A DNA stretch of 64,000 nt, taken from Cycloclasticus sp. (lineage in GTDB: Bacteria > Pseudomonadota > Gammaproteobacteria > Methylococcales > Cycloclasticaceae). The notes below the pieces were generated by a model. The model saw only the letters and a program-made list of their open reading frames with translations, made no database searches and had not been told where the DNA came from. Where the stretch lies: NCBI GenBank assembly GCA_002733135.1, contig NVUJ01000002.1:1-64000 (forward strand). Reading direction: 5' to 3'. The translations under genes were made by a program, and so were the position numbers. Below are positions 8,541 through 16,455 of this stretch, one piece after another. Every line of letters begins with the position of its first letter. The first letter of the stretch is position 1.

Positions 8541-9137
8541 TTAAAACAAGTTACCGTGACCGTACGCTGTCATTGACAAAAGCATTGGAACTGAAAGTAG
8601 AACATTCGTTCTTGATGCCATTGAAGCAACCACTTTAGCTGAAGCAATTTCATCAGCTGTAGCTTCAACAATACCCAATATTTTCTTTTGATTTGGCCAA
8701 ATCAATACCCATACATTAAATAGCATAATAGTACCTAGCCATGCGCCAACTCCAATAACAGGGCTCGCCAAAGTAAATGCATTCATAATACCTACACCCG
8801 TGGACTCTAGTGCGCTAACACCCGTTAACCATGTAACAGCAGCCGACATACGGAACCAAAGTAAAGCACGTGGCGCTACGTATTTGCCGATAGCTGCAGG
8901 ACCAGGACCACCTTCGTCACCTAATGCTTCTGCCATAGCAGGCACCTGCACAAAGTTAAAGTAATACAGTAGGCCAATCCAAGTAATGCCCACAATCACG
9001 TGTAGCCAAACAGTGGCCTCAAGCATATTGAAATTGCCAGAACTATCCCATCCAAAGACTGCAATCAGAATTGCAAGAACAAAACCCGCTGCAATAGTCG
9101 CTTTAATACTCGCTAAAAGTTTTTTAATTAAACCCAT
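8541..9137 (-). CDS. Membrane protein with urate-oxidase N-terminal-type domain (PuuD-like)
   Basis: A 198-residue integral membrane protein with about four to five hydrophobic segments and conserved histidine/tryptophan features (ATVWLHVIVGITWIGLLYYF, then NVWVLIWPNQKKILG). This looks like the membrane domain PF06181 found in PuuD-type urate hydroxylases and in stand-alone proteins of unknown role. No C-terminal cytochrome c domain is present, so it is the short form and urate oxidation cannot be claimed. It is monocistronic with its own terminator. The upstream 157-bp gap has an AGGAGAA-like ribosome site before ATG 9137. Confidence 0.65.
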   Translation of the reverse strand: MGLIKKLLASIKATIAAGFVLAILIAVFGWDSSGNFNMLEATVWLHVIVGITWIGLLYYFNFVQVPAMAEALGDEGGPGPAAIGKYVAPRALLWFRMSAAVTWLTGVSALESTGVGIMNAFTLASPVIGVGAWLGTIMLFNVWVLIWPNQKKILGIVEATADEIASAKVVASMASRTNVLLSVPMLLSMTAYGHGNLF

Positions 9138-9294
9138 TGTTATTCTCCTATGTTAAGTAAATGGTGGTTTATTATGCATCCATAGTGTTAATAAGTCTTA
9201 TTGTTTATTCATTTAAATTGGTTTTTTGTACCTATTAACGTTCATTACGATGAGTATAATGAATATTTAAATTGTTTGTAACAAAGGACGTAAA

Positions 9295-9678
9295 TTGGAC
9301 TTATCCACACCCGCGCTACTCTTTCCAGCTATATCACTGCTATTACTGGCCTATACCAACCGATTTATGGGCTTAGCTAATGTAATTCGCGGCTTGCATG
9401 GGCAAATTAATGACAGCAACAAAGAGCTAATCGCACGTCAAATCATCAATTTGAGATTGCGCATTAAACTTATTATTTGGATGCAAATTTTAGGTGTGCT
9501 TAGTATCAGCTTTTGCGTGGTAACAATGTTTTTACTATTTGTAGAATCCGCGCAATTAGGCCAAGCAATGTTCCTTATCAGTATGTTGTTAATGCTTCTT
9601 TCATTAGCCGTATCGCTGTACGAATTGAAAATATCAGGTAATGCGTTAACGATTGAGTTAGAAGATTTAGATCGCTAG
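9295..9678 (+). CDS. DUF2721 family membrane protein
   Basis: A 127-residue protein with an N-terminal hydrophobic helix (TPALLFPAISLLLLAYTNRF), a basic amphipathic middle (RQIINLRLRIKL), two further membrane helices and a short acidic tail. The pattern, with ANVIRGLH after the first helix, matches the DUF2721 family. The function is unknown. The start is TTG 9295; an AAAGGA ribosome site 8 bp upstream supports it, and the only upstream in-frame ATG runs into a stop. It converges with the carbonic anhydrase gene, with 6 bp between stops. Confidence 0.72.
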   Translation: MDLSTPALLFPAISLLLLAYTNRFMGLANVIRGLHGQINDSNKELIARQIINLRLRIKLIIWMQILGVLSISFCVVTMFLLFVESAQLGQAMFLISMLLMLLSLAVSLYELKISGNALTIELEDLDR

Positions 9679-9684
9679 CAAGCG

Positions 9685-10296
9685 TTAAACAAACGTAGAT
9701 TGCCCTGATATAGGCGTTTCTATTAGGTCCTTTAGAATGCCATTCTCAATGTTGTATATCCAACCATGTACGTGAAGATCCACCTCGTTTTTCCACGCGT
9801 TTTTTACAATGGTTGTGTTACAAACGTTACTAACCTGCTCAATCACATTCAACTCACATAAACGATCAAGCTTATCGGTATCATCCAAATTGTTTAGTTC
9901 TTGCTGATTTAAACGACTCACATCTTTAATATGGCCGAGCCAGTTATCAATAAGCCCGTGGTCTTTATCTTCAAGTGCTGCTGCAACCCCGCCACAACCG
10001 TAGTGACCGCAAACAATAATGTGTTTGATTTTAAGCACCTCCACGGCAAATTGAATCACCGATAAACAGTTCAAATCAGTATGCACCACCACGTTGGCAA
10101 TATTACGGTGTACAAACACCTCACCCGGCGCCAAGTTGATAATTTCATTAGCAGGCACACGGCTGTCAGAACAGCCAATCCATAACAATTCGGGTGCTTG
10201 AAGTTTAGATAAGCGTAGAAAAAAATCCGGGTCTTCTTTAAGGATAGACTCAGCCCAAGCTTTATTGTTTTTAAATAAATGTTGCAGGGTTTGCAT
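9685..10296 (-). CDS. can: Beta-class carbonic anhydrase
   Basis: About 203 residues from the chosen start, close to E. coli Can (220). The zinc site is plain: Cys and Asp in WIGCSDSRVP, and His and Cys in CGHYGCGG. The HTDLNCLSVIQFAVEVL segment is nearly the family consensus. It interconverts CO2 and bicarbonate in the cytoplasm, supplying bicarbonate for carboxylations. The ATG at 10296 (MQTLQHLFKNN) is preferred because homologues start here; an upstream in-frame ATG at 10362 would add 22 atypical residues. Confidence 0.92.
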   Translation of the reverse strand: MQTLQHLFKNNKAWAESILKEDPDFFLRLSKLQAPELLWIGCSDSRVPANEIINLAPGEVFVHRNIANVVVHTDLNCLSVIQFAVEVLKIKHIIVCGHYGCGGVAAALEDKDHGLIDNWLGHIKDVSRLNQQELNNLDDTDKLDRLCELNVIEQVSNVCNTTIVKNAWKNEVDLHVHGWIYNIENGILKDLIETPISGQSTFV

Positions 10297-10441
10297 AGCG
10301 GTAAATTGCCTAACTATTTGACGTGTTGAAAGTGTACCGCAAAGCGTAGGGTTACTCATCAACCAATTTTAAAATCGTTCAGTTGTTCGTGGGTAAATTT
10401 GGGAGTATGCTGAATTTATCGTCAATGAAAAGGAGATAAAC

Positions 10442-10651
10442 ATGAGTCATCATACCTATAAACATATCGAAATCACCGGCAGTTCAGAAGTAGGGTCGGA
10501 CGACGCGGTTAACAACGCTATCGAAACAGCATCCAAATCGGTAAAAAACATGGACTGGTTTGAAGTAATAGAAACCCGTGGGCATATCGTTGATGGTGGC
10601 ATCAAACATTGGCAAGTGACTATCAAGGTTGGTTTTAGATTAGAAGATTAA
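10442..10651 (+). CDS. Dodecin family flavin-binding protein
   Basis: A 69-residue protein matching dodecin from end to end: HTYKHIEITGSSEVGSDDAV, then NAIETASKSVKNMDWFEV with the tryptophan that stacks on flavin, and a final WQVTIKVGFRLED strand. Dodecins form hollow dodecamers that store or buffer riboflavin/FMN in the cytoplasm. A strong AAAGGAGA ribosome site precedes ATG. It stands alone between carbonic anhydrase (divergent) and the CmcJ-like gene. Confidence 0.93.
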   Translation: MSHHTYKHIEITGSSEVGSDDAVNNAIETASKSVKNMDWFEVIETRGHIVDGGIKHWQVTIKVGFRLED

Positions 10652-10678
10652 AACTATTTATCATAATCATCGTTTTTA

Positions 10679-11491
10679 TTGGGCACATTGAAAGCATCCC
10701 TGCAATTTCTAGAATCGATTGATAAAGAAGCTGTTTTTATAGCAAACCCAGCGGGCGAGGAAATTAAGCCACACCAAGGGCAATACCAAAATATAGAGGT
10801 GTCTTTACTCAGCGGTAGACAATTTATCAACAAATTCAGTCTTGATTTAGAAGGTTTTCGACTGGCTAAACATCCAACGGCAGTTAAAAATTTTTTAAAC
10901 GATGATGAAGTAAGCGATATCTATGAAAACGAATTAATTGAACTGCTAAAAAAACAAACTGGTGCGCAACAGGTCGAAGTTTTTGATCATACCCGCCGTT
11001 CGACATCGTCTAAAACTCGTCTCGAAAAAAAGCTGCGCGAAGGCGTATTTCTTGTCCATAACGATTATTCTTCAAACTCTGGTATTCAGCGTCTTAAAGA
11101 TTACCTTGCCGAAAACCCCGAAGTAACGACAGATGTATTAAAAAAGCAGTTTGCCATCGTCAATGTGTGGCGTTCAATGGCTGGCGTGGTTAAAAATCAT
11201 ACTTTAGCGCTTTGTGATGCAACGAGTTTAGGCCCTAACGACCTCGTTTCTATTAAAAGAAAAAGTGACAACCGTGAGGGCGAAATTCAATTCGCTTTTT
11301 TCAATGAGGCGCAGCGTTGGTTTTATTTTCCGGAACTTAACGCCGATGAAGTACTTATATTTAAAACATTTGATTCACAAACCGACGGACGCGCGAGATT
11401 CACACCACATACCGCCTTTTCAAATAAAAATTCAGATGACGATGACTTTATTCGTGAAAGTATTGAGTCACGTTGCTTTTTATTTTTCTAG
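10679..11491 (+). CDS. CmcJ/NvfI-like putative Fe(II)/2-oxoglutarate oxygenase
   Basis: A 270-residue protein. An HxD pair occurs in FLVHNDYSSNSG, and a later conserved histidine lies in GRARFTPHTAF. The NVWRSM and WFYFPELNADEVLIFKTFDS segments are shared with the CmcJ/NvfI/AsaB group, fungal and bacterial proteins that include Fe(II)/2OG oxygenases and GA4 desaturase-like enzymes. The substrate is unknown. No ribosome site is clear at the TTG 10679 start, so the true start may differ by a few codons (TTG 10688 is in frame). It is followed 21 bp later by the Sel1 gene. Confidence 0.65.
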   Translation: MGTLKASLQFLESIDKEAVFIANPAGEEIKPHQGQYQNIEVSLLSGRQFINKFSLDLEGFRLAKHPTAVKNFLNDDEVSDIYENELIELLKKQTGAQQVEVFDHTRRSTSSKTRLEKKLREGVFLVHNDYSSNSGIQRLKDYLAENPEVTTDVLKKQFAIVNVWRSMAGVVKNHTLALCDATSLGPNDLVSIKRKSDNREGEIQFAFFNEAQRWFYFPELNADEVLIFKTFDSQTDGRARFTPHTAFSNKNSDDDDFIRESIESRCFLFF

Positions 11492-11512
11492 CTAAAAAAG
11501 CGCTCTAAAAGC

Positions 11513-12058
11513 ATGAAAAAATCTTACCAAATCATATTCTTTTTACTACTGCTTATTCCTTTATATTACGGCGGCATACTGTGGTTGGAAAGGGCAGCTA
11601 ATAAAGGTTACGCAGATGCCCAAAATGATTTAGCATTACGTTATCAACACGGTGATGGGGTTACTCAAAGCGACGAGAAAGCCATTGAGTGGTTCACAAA
11701 AGCAGCAGAACAAAATTATGCAGCCGCTCAGTATGATCTAGCTAGAATGTACGCAGCAGGACGAGGCGTAACGCAAAGTTTTGAAACAGCAATGGTGTGG
11801 CATACCAAATCGGCAGAACAAGGTTATGCCCGTTCTCTATACGAAATAGCGCTAATGCATCAAGCGGGGCAAGGTACGGAGAAAAGTTTAATCAAAGCGC
11901 ATATGTTTGCGCAAATTGCCTCGTCTAATGGTCACGCTAAAGCTATTGATCTAAAAAACCACCTGACCGACATCATGGCGGAAGAAGACGTTAAAAAAGC
12001 GCAGTTGCTTGGAAAGCAGTGGGTCGTTAAGCGAACTAACGGCACGCTTGGGCAATAA
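11513..12058 (+). CDS. Sel1-repeat membrane-anchored protein
   Basis: 181 residues. There is one N-terminal membrane segment (IIFFLLLLIPLYYGGILWL), then three Sel1-like 36-residue repeats (ANKGYADAQNDLALRYQHGDG; AEQNYAAAQYDLARMYAAGRG; AEQGYARSLYEIALMHQAGQG) and a helical tail. Sel1 repeats form an alpha-alpha solenoid for protein-protein contact, probably periplasmic here because of the signal anchor. No specific partner can be named. Its last 23 bp overlap the end of the opposite-strand VWA gene. Confidence 0.8.
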   Translation: MKKSYQIIFFLLLLIPLYYGGILWLERAANKGYADAQNDLALRYQHGDGVTQSDEKAIEWFTKAAEQNYAAAQYDLARMYAAGRGVTQSFETAMVWHTKSAEQGYARSLYEIALMHQAGQGTEKSLIKAHMFAQIASSNGHAKAIDLKNHLTDIMAEEDVKKAQLLGKQWVVKRTNGTLGQ

Positions 12059-13172
12059 GTTTAACGGCTTGTTTTAGCGAATCCAAGCTGTGTGCAGGGG
12101 CATGCTTGTCGATATACGGCATGGCAAATTGCATAGGGCCTTTATCTGGGTTATAGCCCTCTCGGCCCAACATCGGGTTAAGCCAAATAATCTTTTTTGA
12201 GGTTTGTTTAATGTGCTTTAACTCGCCTGCCAGTTGCTCGGGTTTATTGGTGTCAAAACCATCACTGATGATAATGAACACAGTTTTAGAATTCAGCGTT
12301 TTAGCCGCGTAGAGACGATTAAACTTGTTCAGCGAGTCTGCAATGCACGTACCTCCCATCCAAATATTATTGTGTTCTTCCAGTTTCGTTCGCATTTTCT
12401 CAATAGAAGGTTCCCGGTAATATTCGGTTACCTTAAAAAGTTCAGTGTGAAATGCAAACGCTTCGCTGGTTTTAAATGCCCGAATCAAGCCGCGCGCAAA
12501 ACGAAACAATAAGGGGTTATTCCACGTCATTGAATGAGAGACATCGTGCAAAATCACCAAATGAATCGGTTTTTTACGGCGGTTACGATAAAATAATTTA
12601 AGCGGTTGGCCGCCTTGCGATAAATTGCGGCGAATCGTTTGCCGTATATCAATTTTCGAGCCTTGCGGTTTAATCACGTATTGATAACTCAACCGTTTAT
12701 TAAGTTTTAATGCCAATTGTTCGGCCAGCTTCTCAATCTCGTACATCGCCTTATGGTTGTTTAAAAAACGAAAATCAGCTTTCGAAAAGGTGTTTTGCTT
12801 GCCAGCGCCAACAGTAGTGTCGCCCGACATGTCTTTTATCAAGTCCGGCGCTTCGTGCGAGCTACCACTAAAGCCTGTAATCTTGTTGCTAGGCAGTTGC
12901 GGTAAGCCGCTTATGTCAACGTTAGACGGTTGCCCTGTATCCGTAGCGGGTAACCAATAAAAATCAAACAAACGATCAAATTGCTGCCATTCCAAACGGC
13001 TATGGCAAGACAGCGCTCGAAGAATGTTTTTGGTCTGCTTCTTGTCTGTTAGAACGTCACTGCCCAAACTGGTTAACACGTCCAAAATTTCACGCACACC
13101 AATATTAAAACCCGTGTCGCGCAAAAAATGCACAAAACTAATCAGACGGCTGGTGGGTTGGGTGGCTACCAT
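12036..13172 (-). CDS. VWA domain-containing CoxE-like protein
   Basis: 378 residues. The C-terminal half is a von Willebrand A domain with a MIDAS-like motif (LHDVSHSM, usually DxSxS) and FIISDGFDTN. The N-terminal half is the conserved helical part of CoxE-like proteins. Such proteins pair with MoxR ATPases to insert metals or remodel protein complexes. The ATPase gene lies immediately upstream (9-bp gap). No CO dehydrogenase or methanol dehydrogenase genes are near, so the client is unknown. It overlaps the Sel1 gene tail to tail. Confidence 0.82.
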   Translation of the reverse strand: MVATQPTSRLISFVHFLRDTGFNIGVREILDVLTSLGSDVLTDKKQTKNILRALSCHSRLEWQQFDRLFDFYWLPATDTGQPSNVDISGLPQLPSNKITGFSGSSHEAPDLIKDMSGDTTVGAGKQNTFSKADFRFLNNHKAMYEIEKLAEQLALKLNKRLSYQYVIKPQGSKIDIRQTIRRNLSQGGQPLKLFYRNRRKKPIHLVILHDVSHSMTWNNPLLFRFARGLIRAFKTSEAFAFHTELFKVTEYYREPSIEKMRTKLEEHNNIWMGGTCIADSLNKFNRLYAAKTLNSKTVFIIISDGFDTNKPEQLAGELKHIKQTSKKIIWLNPMLGREGYNPDKGPMQFAMPYIDKHAPAHSLDSLKQAVKLIAQACR

Positions 13173-13181
13173 TGGAAGGTG

Positions 13182-14063
13182 CTATGAAACGTTATTAATC
13201 AGCTGCGTCATTTCAGCGTTATTTAAACGCGTCACATCGTCTTGCGTTTTCAATAAGCAACTTTTAGAAGATTGAATCACAAAATCGCTGGCCGTTAGTT
13301 CAGTAATGCCTTGCCCCATCAATGCAGTCGCCCAATCCAATGTTTCAGCCACGCCAGGTTGTTTGCGCAATTCAATATCACGTAATTGCTGTAAAAATGT
13401 CGCTATTTGCATCGCTAATTTATCCTGAATCTCCGGCAATCGCGTATGAATAATACGCAGTTCTTTTTCATAACTGGGGTATTCCATGTAGTGATACAAA
13501 CAACGCCTACGTAGCGCATCGCTTAGCTCACGCGTGCCGTTAGAGGTAAGAATAACCTTGGGAATAGACGCCGCCTTAATCGTGCCAAGCTCAGGAATCG
13601 TAATTTGAAAGTCCGACAACAACTCCAATAAAAACGCCTCAAATGCCTCGTCCGTACGGTCAATTTCATCAATCAACAAAACAGGCGAAGTAGGCTGGCG
13701 AATGGCCTTTAACAAAGGCCGTTCTAACAAAAACTCATCGTTAAAAATATTAGACTCTTTGTGCTGATACGACGACCCCGCATCCTCCATCATCTTAATA
13801 GATAGCAACTGATGCGAGTAATTCCACTCATAAACAGACGTACTCGCGTCCAAGCCCTCGTAACACTGTAAACGAATCAAAGGGCAGTCATACACCTCAG
13901 ACAACACCTTAGCGATTTCCGTTTTTCCCACACCCGCTTCGCCTTCAATTAGTAATGGCCGTTGGAGTGAATCCATTAAGGATAGAGTGGTTACTAAATC
14001 AGCATCCGCAATGTATTGGTGCTGGGCTAATTGTTCGTTTAGGTGTTCGAATTGATCTGTCAT
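13182..14063 (-). CDS. MoxR-family AAA ATPase (CoxD-like)
   Basis: 293 residues. Walker A is GEAGVGKTEIAK (about residues 40-51) and Walker B is PVLLIDEIDRTDEAF. Sensor 1 is VILTSNGTRELSDALRRRC, with the arginine-rich stretch typical of MoxR proteins. These are chaperone-like ATPases working with VWA proteins, and the VWA gene follows directly. The two probably form one operon transcribed leftward from the 14064-14220 gap. Confidence 0.87.
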   Translation of the reverse strand: MTDQFEHLNEQLAQHQYIADADLVTTLSLMDSLQRPLLIEGEAGVGKTEIAKVLSEVYDCPLIRLQCYEGLDASTSVYEWNYSHQLLSIKMMEDAGSSYQHKESNIFNDEFLLERPLLKAIRQPTSPVLLIDEIDRTDEAFEAFLLELLSDFQITIPELGTIKAASIPKVILTSNGTRELSDALRRRCLYHYMEYPSYEKELRIIHTRLPEIQDKLAMQIATFLQQLRDIELRKQPGVAETLDWATALMGQGITELTASDFVIQSSKSCLLKTQDDVTRLNNAEMTQLINNVS

Positions 14064-14220
14064 CAGGTATGCCGCTAATTGAGTGGAATTATCTTAGGAA
14101 TTTTTTGGAGGTAATGCAAATGGTTAGTACCAGATTAAACCATAACAATAAGCTATGGTTGTTGTTATGGAACTAGCCGCATTGGGATAAGGTTAGAACA
14201 AAAGCCTTTTTAATTTCATT

Positions 14221-14272
14221 TGGACGAAATAATACTTTCATTTGGACGAAAGATTACTTACACTTGGACGAA
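14221..14272. repeat. Three 22-bp iterons upstream of the DUF4143 ATPase gene
   Basis: The core TGGACGAA occurs at 14221, 14243 and 14265, exactly 22 bp apart, with similar A/T-rich spacers containing TACTTTC or TTACTTAC. Two helical turns per unit would put three sites on one face of the DNA. The array ends about 40 bp before the proposed ATG of the ATPase gene, so it may be an operator for it or for the divergent MoxR unit. The binding protein is unknown; the HigA-like regulator encoded downstream is one candidate. Confidence 0.7.
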
Positions 14273-14311
14273 TACTTTCTCCCTCCCTTAGTAGATAAAA
14301 AACGTCATAAT

Positions 14312-15571
14312 ATGAATAACACACGCTACCACCGGTTCACTGAGCATACATTGTTAGAGGCACTCCAAGACACGCCCGTGGTGCTGATTCATGGCGCACG
14401 TCAATGTGGTAAAACAACGCTTGCCCAAGCGATTGGTAATGAATTAGGTTACCACTATATTAGTTTCGACGATAACAACCAGCTCCAAGCGGCTAAGGCT
14501 GACCCAATTGGTTTTGTTGAAGGACTGCCCGAGCTAACAATTCTTGATGAAATACAGCGCACTCCAGAGCTCTTCACTGCACTCAAAGCCAGTGTCGATC
14601 AGCACCGCAAACCAGGTCGGTTTATTCTGACAGGCTCTGCCAACGTATTACTGCTCCCTCAATTGGCAGACTCATTGGCGGGTAGAATGGAAATCATCCA
14701 TCTTCGACCTCTTGCGCAAAGCGAAATTGCAGGACAAAAACCAACATTCCTCCAGCAACTTTTCAGCGCCGATACGGGTTTAAATTTCAATAAAAACAAA
14801 TACCCACGTTTAGGTGAGGCAATAGCAGAACTAATAGGCGCAGGTGGGTACCCCGCCGCCATTGCACGTAGCAAAGCAAAACGACGCAACGCCTGGTACC
14901 GTGATTACATCACGACCATTATCCAGCGCGACGTGCAGGACATTGCCAGTATTCGTAACCTCGATATTCTGCCAAAGCTACTGGCCTTAGCTGCCAGTCA
15001 AACTGCACGCTTATTTAACGCAGCTGACTTGGCCGCACCATTTTCTATCAGCCGCCCCACCATTCGCGAATATTTGGCGCTATTGGAGAAGATATTCTTA
15101 ATCGAACAATTGCAACCATGGCATAGCAATCGATTAAGTCGCTTAATTAAAACTCCAAAAATGCATTTGTCAGATACGGGCCTAGCGTGTTCTTTGTTAG
15201 GCATAAGCAGCCAGTCTCTTTGGAAAGATAAAACGTTGCTCGGTCAGCTACTGGAAACTTATATTTATCAAGAATTACGCAAGCACGCAGACTGGGAAGA
15301 CGAAGACTTGAAGTTTTACCACTTTCGTAATAAAGACAAAGTAGAAGTAGATATTATTATCGAGAAAAATCGTCAGTTGGCTGGCATTGAAATTAAAGCT
15401 GCGGCAACAGTTACCCTACAAGATTTTAAAGGCCTAACTAAACTAAAAGAAGCTTCTGGCGAAAAATTTGCAGCAGGTGTTGTATTTTATGATGGCGAGA
15501 GGATCTTATCGTTCGGTGAGAAATTATTTGCTGTGCCGATTTCCGTATTAACACCGGCAATGTTGAAATAA
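14312..15571 (+). CDS. AAA_14/DUF4143 ATPase
   Basis: About 419 residues. The N-terminal ATPase domain has Walker A (HGARQCGKTTLA), Walker B (LTILDEIQR) and the sensor segment RFILTGSANVLLLPQLADSLAGR. A winged-helix part (ISRPTIREYLALLEKIFLIEQL) and a C-terminal DUF4143 domain with a nuclease-like strand pattern (VEVDIIIEKN, then AGIEIKAAATV) follow. The D-(x)n-ExK pattern hints at a PD-(D/E)xK fold. The function of this common family is unknown, and it is often in mobile islands. ATG 14312 is preferred over TTG 14264, because the latter would put the iterons in the coding region. Confidence 0.85.
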   Translation: MNNTRYHRFTEHTLLEALQDTPVVLIHGARQCGKTTLAQAIGNELGYHYISFDDNNQLQAAKADPIGFVEGLPELTILDEIQRTPELFTALKASVDQHRKPGRFILTGSANVLLLPQLADSLAGRMEIIHLRPLAQSEIAGQKPTFLQQLFSADTGLNFNKNKYPRLGEAIAELIGAGGYPAAIARSKAKRRNAWYRDYITTIIQRDVQDIASIRNLDILPKLLALAASQTARLFNAADLAAPFSISRPTIREYLALLEKIFLIEQLQPWHSNRLSRLIKTPKMHLSDTGLACSLLGISSQSLWKDKTLLGQLLETYIYQELRKHADWEDEDLKFYHFRNKDKVEVDIIIEKNRQLAGIEIKAAATVTLQDFKGLTKLKEASGEKFAAGVVFYDGERILSFGEKLFAVPISVLTPAMLK

Positions 15572-15594
15572 CAGATGACCACTAGGAGTCCATT

Positions 15595-15867
15595 ATGATT
15601 AACAACCCATTCCACCCCGGTGTTTTCTTACAAGAACTATTGGAAGAAATGCACATAACCCCCTATCGGTTAGCAAAAGATACGTTTATGCCCGCGACCA
15701 GAGTGGGCGACATCATTAAAGCAAGACGTTCGATTACGCCAGATACAGCATTAAGATTGGCTAAATACTTCAATACCTCACCCGACTATTGGGCAAGCCC
15801 ACAAAGTAGCTACGACTTGAGCCAGTGCCACCCAGAGCATTTAGATGCTATTCGAGCGATAGCTTAA
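15595..15867 (+). CDS. HigA-type addiction-module antitoxin (XRE regulator)
   Basis: 90 residues, starting NNPFHPGVFLQELLEEMHIT and continuing with a helix-turn-helix (YRLAKDTFMPATRVGDIIKAR) and the RSITPDTALRLAKYFNTSPDYW segment that marks HigA/VapI antitoxins. No HigB toxin is encoded beside it, although higB normally lies just upstream. Instead the DUF4143 ATPase ends 23 bp upstream. A clear AGGAG ribosome site precedes the ATG. It is either an orphan antitoxin or the regulator of the ATPase gene. Confidence 0.88.
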   Translation: MINNPFHPGVFLQELLEEMHITPYRLAKDTFMPATRVGDIIKARRSITPDTALRLAKYFNTSPDYWASPQSSYDLSQCHPEHLDAIRAIA

Positions 15868-15907
15868 AGAAATATAAAGAATGCCTTTGGTCATAAAACT
15901 GCTTATG

Positions 15908-15964
15908 ATTAAGCGGTTCAAAATTTTGAACAAGAGCTATTCAGGCAAGATGAATCCGCTTAAT
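15908..15964. promoter_or_regulatory. Nested inverted repeats between higA-like gene and DUF433 remnant
   Basis: A perfect 16-bp palindrome GTTCAAAATTTTGAAC (15916-15931) lies inside a larger inverted repeat, ATTAAGCGG (15908-15916) with CCGCTTAAT (15956-15964). A further TTATGATTTAAGCG copy follows near 15972. It is probably an operator region for the downstream toxin-antitoxin remnant; a terminator role is unlikely without a T run. Confidence 0.5.
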
Positions 15965-16035
15965 ATTATCTGTTATGATTTAAGCGTAAAATGCACGAAA
16001 GTAGATGGCACTAGGCCGATAAATAGGAAAACAAC

Positions 16036-16266
16036 ATGGCAAAAGAATTACTAAAACGCATTACTATAGAAGCCGATAAATGTGGTGGAAAGCCCTGTAT
16101 CCGCAATATGCGTATTCGTGTCACGGATGTACTCGATATGCTAGCGAGCGGTATGACGCATAAAGAAATCCTTGAAGACTTCCCTTATCTGGTAGAAGAC
16201 GATATTACGGCTGTCTTAAGCTAAGCTGCGCGACAGTTCGACCATCCCGTACTTCATGTTGCTTAA
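16036..16266 (+). pseudogene. DUF433 antitoxin with premature stop
   Basis: The open frame codes 62 residues of a DUF433 protein (ADKCGGKPCIRNMRIRV, then MTHKEILEDFPYLVEDDI). It stops at TAA 16222-16224 after AVLS. The same frame continues AARQFDHPVLHVA to a second TAA at 16264-16266. That text is the normal C-terminus of this family, where a Tyr usually precedes AARQ. A single change from TAT or TAC to TAA explains the truncation. The truncated protein may still fold, but the partner toxin is also broken. Confidence 0.85.
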
Positions 16267-16298
16267 TAATATCGTGGTCACCGTCAACGCTATCATTA

Positions 16299-16346
16299 AT
16301 GTATAAATTTATCGTTGATGCACAATTACCCCCTGCATTAGGTTAG
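16299..16346 (+). pseudogene. DUF5615 (PIN-like) toxin N-terminal remnant
   Basis: Only MYKFIVDAQLPPALG then TAG is left, matching the start of DUF5615 PIN-like toxins (usually KFLIDAQLPPALA), which are encoded immediately after DUF433 antitoxins. It sits 33 bp after the second stop of the DUF433 frame, the expected place. The rest of the roughly 110-residue toxin is missing. Confidence 0.75.
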
Positions 16347-16455
16347 GTGTTAAGTTTTTTCTAACTTAGTTATTTAGAGGTAAGATACGCAAACAGAAGC
16401 AGGGCTCAAAATAAGAAGAAAGTAAATCCACTGGAATATAGGGTGTTCTAACATA

